A stretch of 5,044 bases of DNA, taken from NCBI GenBank assembly GCA_945947685.1, contig CAMEYT010000041.1, positions 1 to 5,044 on the forward strand, given 5' to 3'. The DNA comes from an uncultured Bacillota bacterium. GTDB taxonomy: Bacteria; Bacillota; Clostridia; Christensenellales; UBA1242. Positions within the stretch are counted from its first letter, which is position 1, and each line of letters opens with the position of its first letter. Position numbers and translations under genes: made by a program. This document shows positions 1-4,998 of this stretch, piece after piece. Under the pieces are notes generated by a model. That model was not told the origin of the DNA. It saw only the letters and a program-made list of their open reading frames with translations, and searched no databases.

Positions 1-14
1 ACGCTCTTGTTATC

Positions 15-1352
15 TTATTTGCCTAAACAGAATTTTGAAAATATCAAATCTATTATATTTTCATTCTCTGTATTTCCTGTAATTTTTCCTAAAGTTTCCC
101 AGAGTTTTTTTATCAACATTGCAATTATTTCCAGCATCTGATCGCGTGCTTCATATATCTCCTCAAGCACATTCAACGCATTATTTAGTTCGGATAATTG
201 ACGTTGATTTGTAACGATAAGATTATTGAAATTAATCTCCTCTTTTATGACAAGATTAAAAATTTTTTCTTTCAACTCTTCTATATTTTTCTTCGATAGA
301 GCAGAGATTTCAATTTCATTCTTTTGCTTTTCAAGTTTACGTGGCATATCACATTTATTAATAACTGAAATATATATCTTTCCCTCAATTAATTCTCTTA
401 TCTTTCTATCATTCTCTGTCATTTCTTCACTGCCGTCAAGGACGAATAGGGTAATATCTGCATTCTTAAGACTTTCCTTGCTTCTCTCAATTCCTATTCT
501 TTCAACTTCATCAACAGCCTCTCGAATTCCCGCCGTATCTATAAGATTAATCTTAATCCCCTTATAATAGAAAGAAGCTTCAATACTATCCCTCGTTGTT
601 CCCTCTATATTTGTTACAATTGCCTTATTCTCATTCAGTAGGGAATTAAGTAAACTTGACTTTCCAACATTAGTCTTTCCGACGATAGAAACATTAATTC
701 CGTTCTTGATATATTTTGAACTCTCACTATCTTTCAGAATCTTCTCAATCTTCCCTTTAATAAGATTAATTTCATTAAAAATATCCTCTCTAACTGCTTC
801 ATCAACATCTTCTTCGGGGTAGTCCAAAGTAACCTCTATTTTAGCCAAAATTTCGGTTAAATGATTTTGCATTTCTTCCACCTGTTTAAAGAGGCCTCCT
901 CCTGCGAGTGAGAGGCTAGCTTTAAGTTCACTTTCGCTCTCGCTATCTATAACATCAATTATTGATTCAGCTTCATCTAAACTAATTTTTCCGTTAATAA
1001 AAGCTCTCTTCGAAACTTCCCCCGCTTCTGCTAAAACAGCTCCTTTTTGAAGACATTTTTCGAGTATTTTTTGAGTTATTATAATCCCTCCGTGAATTTG
1101 AAATTCAACTATATCTTCTCCTGTATATGAATAGGGAGCTTTAAAATAAACCATTAGACATCTTTCATAGATTTTTTTATCCAACTCAAACTTCCCAAGA
1201 TACATTTTTCTTGGTTCAATATTTTTATAATCTAAACTTTTGGTTGAAAAAAGTTTAGAAGCTATCTCTAATGCTCTTTCTCCACTCATTCTAACTATTG
1301 AAATTGCTCCCTTCCCAAGCGGGGTAGATATTGATACGATTGTCTTTTCCAT
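15..1352 (-). CDS. mnmE: tRNA uridine-5-carboxymethylaminomethyl(34) GTPase MnmE (TrmE)
   Basis: MnmE is a potassium-activated GTPase that works with MnmG to build the 5-carboxymethylaminomethyl group on wobble uridine 34 of several tRNAs, using a tetrahydrofolate-bound one-carbon unit. The 445-residue protein is complete and of normal family length. Residues 1-120 form the folate-binding N domain, with SYTGEDIVEF-type and GEVSKRAFINGK motifs. The helical domain is split around a G domain at about 215-370. Its G1 is GKTNVGKSS (225-233, Thr where Pro is usual), G2 is EGTTRD (250-255), G3 is DTAGIR (272-277), G4 is NKCD (332-335) and G5 is SAL (350-352). The protein ends in FCLGK, matching the family's C-[IVL]-G-K tail whose Cys is functionally important. 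I chose the ATG at 1352 because the protein then begins METKI-like (MEKTIVSIST) as in homologues. An upstream in-frame ATG at 1394 lies inside the preceding terminator. No well-placed Shine-Dalgarno is present: AGGTG lies 13 bases upstream. mnmG would be expected downstream but lies outside the window. Confidence 0.97.
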   Translation of the reverse strand: MEKTIVSISTPLGKGAISIVRMSGERALEIASKLFSTKSLDYKNIEPRKMYLGKFELDKKIYERCLMVYFKAPYSYTGEDIVEFQIHGGIIITQKILEKCLQKGAVLAEAGEVSKRAFINGKISLDEAESIIDVIDSESESELKASLSLAGGGLFKQVEEMQNHLTEILAKIEVTLDYPEEDVDEAVREDIFNEINLIKGKIEKILKDSESSKYIKNGINVSIVGKTNVGKSSLLNSLLNENKAIVTNIEGTTRDSIEASFYYKGIKINLIDTAGIREAVDEVERIGIERSKESLKNADITLFVLDGSEEMTENDRKIRELIEGKIYISVINKCDMPRKLEKQKNEIEISALSKKNIEELKEKIFNLVIKEEINFNNLIVTNQRQLSELNNALNVLEEIYEARDQMLEIIAMLIKKLWETLGKITGNTENENIIDLIFSKFCLGK

Positions 1353-1358
1353 ATTTGA

Positions 1359-1387
1359 ATTATAACACCTGACATAAAAAAAAGCAA
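1359..1387 (-). promoter_or_regulatory. Predicted extended -10 promoter of mnmE
   Basis: On the minus strand TGTTATAAT (1367-1359) is a perfect TGnTATAAT extended -10 element. The hexamer 17 bases upstream is TTGCTT (1387-1382), a weak -35 that keeps only TTG and overlaps the 3' arm of the jag terminator. Counting seven bases past the -10 puts +1 at 1352, the A of the mnmE ATG. This gives mnmE a promoter separate from the upstream operon and suggests a transcript with little or no leader. It is a sequence match only, and in AT-rich DNA TATAAT arises often, but the TG extension and the position directly after a terminator make it credible. Confidence 0.55.
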
Positions 1388-1414
1388 GCATCATAAAAAC
1401 ATACTTGCTTTTTT
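1376..1414 (-). terminator. Intrinsic terminator after jag (end of the rpmH operon)
   Basis: Read on the minus strand, the core stem GCAAGTAT/ATGCTTGC (1408-1401 with 1391-1384, one G-U pair) is extended by six A-U pairs. It closes a 9-base loop and runs into eight T residues (1383-1376). It begins 8 bases after the jag stop codon, so it closes the rpmH-rnpA-yidD-yidC-jag unit and isolates mnmE. The plus strand also has A and T runs around the core, but one stem pair becomes a C-A mismatch and there is no plus-strand gene to stop, so minus-strand function is preferred. Confidence 0.85.
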
Positions 1415-1422
1415 ATTAAATT

Positions 1423-2250
1423 TTATTGATCTTTATATTCTCTAGGGAAAATCATCACATATCTATGAGGTTCTGTTCCTTTACTGAGGGTAGTAACTTT
1501 ATCATTATCCTGTAATGCTAAGTGAATAATTCTTCTCTCTGCTGGATCCATAGGTTCAAGTTTTACATAACGGCCAGTTTTTGCCACCTTACTCGCCATT
1601 CTTGAAGCTAAAGACCTTAAAGATTCAATTCTTTTTTCTCTATAATTTTCGATATCAACTAACACTCTCTTACTTGTTTTTCCTGCAAGAATAGAAGTTA
1701 AATATGAAATTGAAAAGAGTGTTTCTCCTCTATAACCAATATAGCTTCCCAAATCTTCACCCTTAATTGAGTAGATAACACAATCGTCATTATCAATAGC
1801 TTCAATTTCAACTTCTTTCCCTGCTGTTTTGAAGAGTCCAGTTAAGAATTCAATAGGTTCAACAATCTTATTTTTCCTTTTTGTCTTTTTCTCTTCTTTA
1901 CCTTCTTCTTCTCTAACTTTTTCAGCTTCTTTCTCAGCTTTCTTTTCCTCTTTAATCTTTTCTTTTTCCTCTTTCTTAGCCTCTTTTTCAGCTTCTTTTT
2001 CTTTCTTAAGCTCAGTTTTAGATATAACTAATCCATCCTCTTCCTCAAGGAATTTAGCCCTATTTTCTTCTTTCTTTTCGTATTTTTCAATAGCATCTTC
2101 AGAAATAGAAACAACAACCTTAGCCTTTCTGAATAATCCACCTTCGCTTATAATTTTAATATCAACATCCTCTCTAGCGGCTTTTAATTCAAATAAAGCA
2201 TTTTCAATTGCTTGTTCAATATTTCTACCAACTGCTTCAACTGCTTTCAT
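1423..2250 (-). CDS. jag: RNA-binding protein KhpB (Jag), Jag-N/KH/R3H
   Basis: Jag, also called KhpB or EloR, is a cytoplasmic single-stranded nucleic-acid-binding protein. In Firmicutes it acts with KhpA and affects cell elongation, division and small-RNA biology; its gene typically follows yidC (spoIIIJ). The 275-residue protein has three parts. A Jag-N domain spans about 1-50 (MKAVEAVGRNIEQAIENALF start, GGLFRKAKV motif). A Lys/Glu-rich linker spans about 80-128. The KH plus R3H region spans about 130-270. The KH GxxG loop is GYRG (172-175) and the R3H signature is R239-x3-H243 within an ERRIIHLALQD stretch. I chose the ATG at 2250 because GGAGGAG sits 4 bases upstream in the 13-base gap after yidC and the protein then starts as family members do. 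The longer reading would need a TTG at 2283 inside yidC. The linker is probably a helix or flexible spacer; its length varies in the family. Confidence 0.96.
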   Translation of the reverse strand: MKAVEAVGRNIEQAIENALFELKAAREDVDIKIISEGGLFRKAKVVVSISEDAIEKYEKKEENRAKFLEEEDGLVISKTELKKEKEAEKEAKKEEKEKIKEEKKAEKEAEKVREEEGKEEKKTKRKNKIVEPIEFLTGLFKTAGKEVEIEAIDNDDCVIYSIKGEDLGSYIGYRGETLFSISYLTSILAGKTSKRVLVDIENYREKRIESLRSLASRMASKVAKTGRYVKLEPMDPAERRIIHLALQDNDKVTTLSKGTEPHRYVMIFPREYKDQ

Positions 2251-2254
2251 ATTT

Positions 2255-2261
2255 CTCCTCC
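2255..2261 (-). promoter_or_regulatory. Ribosome binding site of jag
   Basis: GGAGGAG on the minus strand lies 4 bases before the ATG at 2250 and fills most of the 13-base gap after the yidC stop. It decides the jag start in favour of this ATG over the in-frame TTG at 2283. Confidence 0.85.
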
Positions 2262-2263
2262 AA

Positions 2264-3820
2264 TTATTTTCTTCTGTAGTCAACTACAGGTTGCTTTCTT
2301 TCTTCCTTCTTTTTATCATGCTTTTCCCATGCTTTAATAATAACATTATTTAATGGAATAAGCGCTACACTAAGAGCTTGACCTGCAACCAGATAAATTG
2401 CAAAAACACTGTTATAAAGTATTGCAAATATTCCCATGATAACAGGCATAATAATCATCATAAGCCAGTTTGTCTTCTTTGTTGGATCTTGTGGTTGTGC
2501 TTGTTTTGGTGCAAAAGGAGAAACAAATTTTTCATTTTTTTCCTTCTTTTCTTTAGCTTTCGTGCCAAGTTGTCCCAACCAAACACTTAAGAAAGATAAT
2601 CCCATACTGACTATTGCTAAGATAAAGTATCCATTAACTCTTCCTTTTTGATCTCTCAAATCATTCATAAATGAGTTATAAATAACTCCTTCTTGAGCAG
2701 AAACATTATTTTCACCAATCTCTTTCTTGTATTGGTCAAAAGTAAATATTGAACTCTTGAAAGGTGAATCTGCAACCCAAATTGATCCAATCCAAAGGAA
2801 GGAATTTTCTTTTTGAGTTTCATCATATGCAGCAATTATATTTGGCATAGCAAGAGATTTAATAACGTTAGATAGACTAACATCATTTTCTTCACCCTCT
2901 TTATCAATTATAGAGGTATCCCCAAGATACGTATAAATTGATGATTCTCCTTCAGCTACCTGTTCTTTATCAATGTAAATTCTTACAAGGTCAAAAATAT
3001 ATTCATCTGAAGTTTTTCGAGAATAAATTTCTGAACCTACGGCAAGTGTATATGTATCCTCATTTTTAGTAACATTTGCAGTTTTTACATAGTAATAGAT
3101 ATACTCTCCTTCTGAGCCAACCAACTCCTTGAGTTCAGCCCATTCTGACTCTGCATTATAACTAACAATAACTGAGGTTATATCGCTACTTTCAGCAGTT
3201 GAAGTTGATATAAGTTTATATTCTGTAAAGTCGTCTTTTTTATCAACTTCATAGAGTTTTGTTTCACCTTGATAAAGATTTATTTTTCCTTCCTCTTCTT
3301 TAATTTTTAAATTTTCATAATCTTCTAAGATTGTAGTATAACCTGGGTTATCTTTAATATATTTATCCATTAAGTTGAGGGAGTTTGAATAGCTGTTTTT
3401 AAGAGCTAAATATTGTTGATTAATCTTATAATCAGCAATACTATTTAAAGTTGAGAATAGTGTAAAGAATACTGTTAAATTTATCGCCATATATATCAGC
3501 ATAAATAGACAGCTTCCGCCCATTCCTATCCCAGCTTTTTTATATAAAGCTTGTTGTTTTTGTTGTAACAACGCCTTGTCGTTAGCATATTTCTTTTGAA
3601 TTTTCTCTAATTCAGGTCTTAATTTTGCTTGAGCATCGTTCTGCTTCTTTGTAAGCCTTTTATTTACAGTGTCGAAAGGAGCAAGTATAATTCTAATTAT
3701 CAATGTAATCAGCACAATTGCAAGAAGATAACTTCCAACTCCGCTCTCAAATACATTGATGATAGTTGCCCAAACACCTGTCGGTTGAGATATCGCAAGA
3801 AGATTATTTATAAAATCCAT
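2264..3820 (-). CDS. yidC: Membrane protein insertase YidC (Oxa1 family) with large extracytoplasmic insert
   Basis: YidC/Oxa1 inserts and folds proteins in the cytoplasmic membrane, alone or with SecYEG. Core helices are visible at about 31-48, 101-124, 396-416, 451-470 and 472-492, the five-helix Gram-positive layout. The first helix carries the conserved hydrophilic-groove arginine (R43, in TLIIRIILAPF). The cytoplasmic C1 hairpin follows at about 49-98, rich in Lys, Gln and Glu. The basic C-terminal tail (about 498-518) could contact the ribosome. At 518 residues it is far longer than usual Gram-positive YidC (roughly 250-330). The extra length is mainly an acidic, Tyr/Ser/Thr-rich, Cys-free segment at about 130-338, before the conserved FLWI (341-344). 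A further extension lies at about 355-395 and a longer C2 loop at 417-450. No lipoprotein Cys is seen near the N terminus, unlike SpoIIIJ. The start at 3820 has AAAGGAG 7 bases upstream. The first 13 bases overlap the end of yidD, and jag follows after 13 bases. Confidence 0.95.
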   Translation of the reverse strand: MDFINNLLAISQPTGVWATIINVFESGVGSYLLAIVLITLIIRIILAPFDTVNKRLTKKQNDAQAKLRPELEKIQKKYANDKALLQQKQQALYKKAGIGMGGSCLFMLIYMAINLTVFFTLFSTLNSIADYKINQQYLALKNSYSNSLNLMDKYIKDNPGYTTILEDYENLKIKEEEGKINLYQGETKLYEVDKKDDFTEYKLISTSTAESSDITSVIVSYNAESEWAELKELVGSEGEYIYYYVKTANVTKNEDTYTLAVGSEIYSRKTSDEYIFDLVRIYIDKEQVAEGESSIYTYLGDTSIIDKEGEENDVSLSNVIKSLAMPNIIAAYDETQKENSFLWIGSIWVADSPFKSSIFTFDQYKKEIGENNVSAQEGVIYNSFMNDLRDQKGRVNGYFILAIVSMGLSFLSVWLGQLGTKAKEKKEKNEKFVSPFAPKQAQPQDPTKKTNWLMMIIMPVIMGIFAILYNSVFAIYLVAGQALSVALIPLNNVIIKAWEKHDKKKEERKQPVVDYRRK

Positions 3821-4077
3821 TTCCTAACTCCTTTTATATTAATTGGAACGGGATCAAATCCCTTTCTTTTGTTGTTGGGAGTGCATCTCATAATTCTTTT
3901 AATTCCTAAATAAAATCCCTTAATCGGTCCCCATTCTTTCACAGCTTCGATGAAATATGTTGAACACGAGGGATAAAATCTACAAACGTGAGGGATTAAG
4001 GGAGATATAAGAAATTTGTAAATATAAACGGGAATATAGATTATCACTTTCAAGGGAAACAATAAAATTTCTTTCAT
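3808..4077 (-). CDS. yidD: Membrane protein insertion efficiency factor YidD
   Basis: YidD is a small inner-face membrane-associated protein that aids YidC-dependent insertion; its gene lies between rnpA and yidC in most bacteria. The 89-residue protein has the full family signature. It starts with a hydrophobic, amphipathic N-terminal helix (about 4-25). ISPL follows at 24-27, then the CRFYPSCS motif with both cysteines (32-39), an invariant-type RIMRC (61-65) and GFDPVP (73-78). The length is typical. The start ATG at 4077 shares one base with the rnpA stop codon (TAATG), and only a weak AAGAAG lies upstream, so translation is probably coupled to rnpA termination. Its 3' end overlaps the yidC start by 13 bases, which again suggests coupling. 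Confidence 0.97.
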   Translation of the reverse strand: MKEILLFPLKVIIYIPVYIYKFLISPLIPHVCRFYPSCSTYFIEAVKEWGPIKGFYLGIKRIMRCTPNNKRKGFDPVPINIKGVRKWIL

Positions 4078-4388
4078 TATTTGTTAAATACTTCTTTAAT
4101 TTCTTTTAATAATTCTTCAAAATTCAAATTTTGAACACCCTCTTTAGCCATTAAAACATAGTTATGATAGTCTTTTGCAAAACTATTAGTTCTTACAATT
4201 TCTCTCATTCTACGCTTCAATCTATTTCTAACATTCGCTTTACCAATTTTTTTGCTGATAGAATATCCTATTTTGTAGCATTTATACTTGCTATCAGTAA
4301 TAAACAAGACCAAAAAATGTGTGTTTTTTCTCACACCTTTTTTGTAAATATAGCTAAACTGTTTATCTTTTCTTAATCTATGATCCAT
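4077..4388 (-). CDS. rnpA: Ribonuclease P protein component RnpA
   Basis: RnpA is the small basic protein that joins the catalytic RNA RnpB to form RNase P, which removes the 5' leader of pre-tRNAs. The 103-residue protein is slightly short for the family (about 110-120 is common) but complete. It begins RLRKDKQFSYIYKKG, the usual N-terminal helix and strand, and has KIGYSISKKIGKANVRNRLKRRMRE at 39-63, which contains the signature RNR motif (54-56) that lines the RNA-binding face. It starts 14 bases after rpmH, the classic L34-RnpA pairing. Its ribosome binding site (AAAGAGTGAG) is weak compared with the site before rpmH, so fewer copies than L34 would be made from the same message. The last base of the gene is shared with the yidD start codon. 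Confidence 0.97.
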   Translation of the reverse strand: MDHRLRKDKQFSYIYKKGVRKNTHFLVLFITDSKYKCYKIGYSISKKIGKANVRNRLKRRMREIVRTNSFAKDYHNYVLMAKEGVQNLNFEELLKEIKEVFNK

Positions 4389-4402
4389 CTCTCACTCTTT
4401 AA

Positions 4403-4537
4403 TTATGCACAAATATTTTTTCTACCGCGATTTCTTCTTCTCTTTAAAACATTTCTTCCTGATTTAGTTCTCATTCTCTCTCTAAATCCATGAACTTTGT
4501 TTCTTCTAGCTTTCTTTGGTTGATATGTTTGTTTCAT
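4403..4537 (-). CDS. rpmH: 50S ribosomal protein L34 (bL34)
   Basis: L34 is a tiny basic protein of the large ribosomal subunit that packs against 23S rRNA. The gene encodes 44 residues, exactly the common bL34 length. It starts MKQTYQPKKARRNKVHGFRE and continues through the Arg-rich segment RTKSGRNVLKRRRNRGRK, which matches the family nearly throughout. The ATG at 4537 is preceded by AAAAGGAGGT, an almost perfect anti-16S match and the strongest ribosome binding site in the window. It is the first gene of the rpmH-rnpA-yidD-yidC-jag operon, and rnpA begins 14 bases after its TAA stop. The C-terminal residues Cys-Ala are encoded by a stretch that also reads TTATGCACA on the plus strand. Confidence 0.98.
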   Translation of the reverse strand: MKQTYQPKKARRNKVHGFRERMRTKSGRNVLKRRRNRGRKNICA

Positions 4538-4541
4538 GTTG

Positions 4542-4551
4542 ACCTCCTTTT
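4542..4551 (-). promoter_or_regulatory. Strong ribosome binding site of rpmH
   Basis: AAAAGGAGGT on the minus strand ends 4 bases before the rpmH ATG and is complementary to the 3' end of 16S rRNA over about nine bases. It fits a very highly expressed ribosomal protein. Confidence 0.9.
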
Positions 4552-4588
4552 AAACTTTTTTATTGTCTATTTAATCTAGTAACTTTAC

Positions 4589-4624
4589 GTTCAAAACAGG
4601 TCAATACGGATGGATTTTTTGAAC
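4589..4624 (-). promoter_or_regulatory. Inverted repeat in the rpmH leader
   Basis: A perfect 8-base inverted repeat, GTTCAAAA (4624-4617 on the minus strand) and TTTTGAAC (4596-4589), encloses 20 bases. It lies in the predicted leader of about 120 bases between promoter P1 and rpmH. In RNA it could form a hairpin some 50 bases before the start codon; in DNA it could be a protein site. A TTGACC hexamer lies inside the loop. No known riboswitch or ribosomal-protein leader was recognised. Confidence 0.4.
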
Positions 4625-4666
4625 ATATGCTCGTTTTTTTACATAGATCTAAAATATACGATTTTT

Positions 4667-4695
4667 ATTATATAATATTAATAAGAAAAAGTCAA
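4667..4695 (-). promoter_or_regulatory. SigA-type promoter P1 for the rpmH operon
   Basis: On the minus strand TTGACT (4695-4690) and TATAAT (4672-4667) are separated by exactly 17 bases. The match is five of six at -35 and six of six at -10. The predicted start is near 4660, giving a leader of about 120 bases before rpmH. The spacing, the match quality and the position ahead of the first operon gene make this the best promoter in the window. Confidence 0.85.
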
Positions 4696-4710
4696 GCGTA
4701 GCGACGCCTG
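4685..4710 (-). terminator. Short GC-rich hairpin with U tract between P2 and P1 (possible attenuator)
   Basis: On the minus strand CAGGCGT (4710-4704), loop CGCT and ACGCTTG (4699-4693) form a 7-bp stem with one G-U pair, followed by ACTTTTTC. It is the only GC-rich patch in a very AT-rich spacer. A transcript begun at P2 would meet it after about 70 bases. It could terminate part of that transcription, leaving a short RNA of roughly 90 bases. The stem is short and the T run starts two bases late, so it may be weak. The 3' arm shares TTG with the P1 -35 box. Confidence 0.35.
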
Positions 4711-4782
4711 ATATCAATTATCTTTCTTCGTGTAAAATCAATTTCATTTATCTTAATATGTTTCAGAAAAATAGAATCAAAA

Positions 4783-4811
4783 ATTATACTTAACAATAAG
4801 GTGCTTGTTAA
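4783..4811 (-). promoter_or_regulatory. SigA-type promoter P2, distal promoter of the rpmH operon
   Basis: On the minus strand TTAACA (4811-4806) and TATAAT (4788-4783) are separated by exactly 17 bases. The match is five of six at -35 and six of six at -10. The predicted start is near 4777. It points the same way as P1 and lies 116 bases upstream of it. Transcripts would carry a leader of about 240 bases to rpmH unless stopped at the hairpin at 4693-4710. The -35 and spacer are covered by an inverted repeat (4790-4811), which suggests control by a DNA-binding protein. Confidence 0.6.
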
Positions 4812-4823
4812 TGTTAATAACAA
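4790..4823. repeat. Cluster of TTAACA/TGTTAA inverted repeats over promoter P2
   Basis: TTAACAA (4790-4796) and TTGTTAA (4805-4811) form a perfect 7-base inverted repeat with an 8-base spacer. TTGTTA (4805-4810) pairs again with TAACAA (4818-4823), and TGTTAA recurs at 4812-4817. Together they give four half-sites of one motif in 34 bases. The first pair spans the region between the -35 and -10 boxes of P2, a usual place for a repressor operator. The binding protein is unknown, and AT-rich base composition favours such words by chance. Confidence 0.45.
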
Positions 4824-4957
4824 ACAATCAAACATCTTTAAACAAATAAATTTTTTCAAATTATTTTAACACATTCAAAATCATAAAATATATAAAAGTT
4901 TTACTACATTACAAAGGAACTCACCTTAAAACTCAAACTGAATTTTCTTTCTTTCAT
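4824..4957. other. AT-rich gene-free stretch
   Basis: This is the upstream part of the 461-base gap between rpmH and the right-edge gene. It is very AT-rich, with runs of A and T. It holds no supported gene and no consensus DnaA box (TTATNCACA on either strand). Only a marginal minus-strand promoter match is present (TTGTAA at 4914-4909, 16 bases, TATATT at 4892-4887). Confidence 0.6.
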
Positions 4958-4989
4958 AAAAAACATCCTATCAAGAATCTATAGGATGT
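4958..4989 (-). terminator. Intrinsic terminator of the gene entering from the right edge
   Basis: On the minus strand ACATCCTAT (4989-4981), a 9-base loop and ATAGGATGT (4971-4963) form a perfect 9-bp stem followed directly by a run of five T (4962-4958). The plus strand has no T run after the stem, so it works on the minus strand only. It implies a minus-strand transcript arriving from beyond 5044 and separates it from the rpmH promoters. Confidence 0.85.
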
Positions 4990-4998
4990 CAAAATAAG

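Noticed and set aside
1353..1394. Upstream ATG start for mnmE adding 14 residues
   Set aside because: The added residues lie inside the jag terminator, have no ribosome binding site and do not match the conserved MnmE N terminus.
2251..2283. TTG start for jag overlapping yidC
   Set aside because: The ATG at 2250 has a strong, correctly spaced GGAGGAG site and gives the normal Jag N terminus.
1829..2353. Long plus-strand reading frame rich in Ser and Phe
   Set aside because: It is the reverse reading of the Lys/Glu-rich part of jag and has no ribosome binding site or family features.
4575..4606. Promoter in the rpmH leader starting from TTGACC
   Set aside because: At 17-base spacing the -10 is TACTAG, a poor match. 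Better -10 words need spacing of 20 or more.
4718..4747. Nine-codon minus-strand frame (MKLILHEER) in the P2 leader, considered as a leader peptide
   Set aside because: It has no Shine-Dalgarno and no run of regulatory codons, and it is of a length expected by chance.
4887..4914. Third minus-strand promoter (TTGTAA, 16 bases, TATATT)
   Set aside because: The -35 match is poor and such matches are expected by chance in DNA this AT-rich. P1 and P2 are much better.
4904..4957. Seventeen-codon minus-strand frame starting right after the right-edge terminator
   Set aside because: Its only possible ribosome binding site (AGGA) is inside the terminator stem, and the frame has no supporting feature.
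4538..4998. Replication origin in the intergenic region
   Set aside because: The region is AT-rich and near rpmH, but it contains no consensus DnaA box and dnaA is not in the window.
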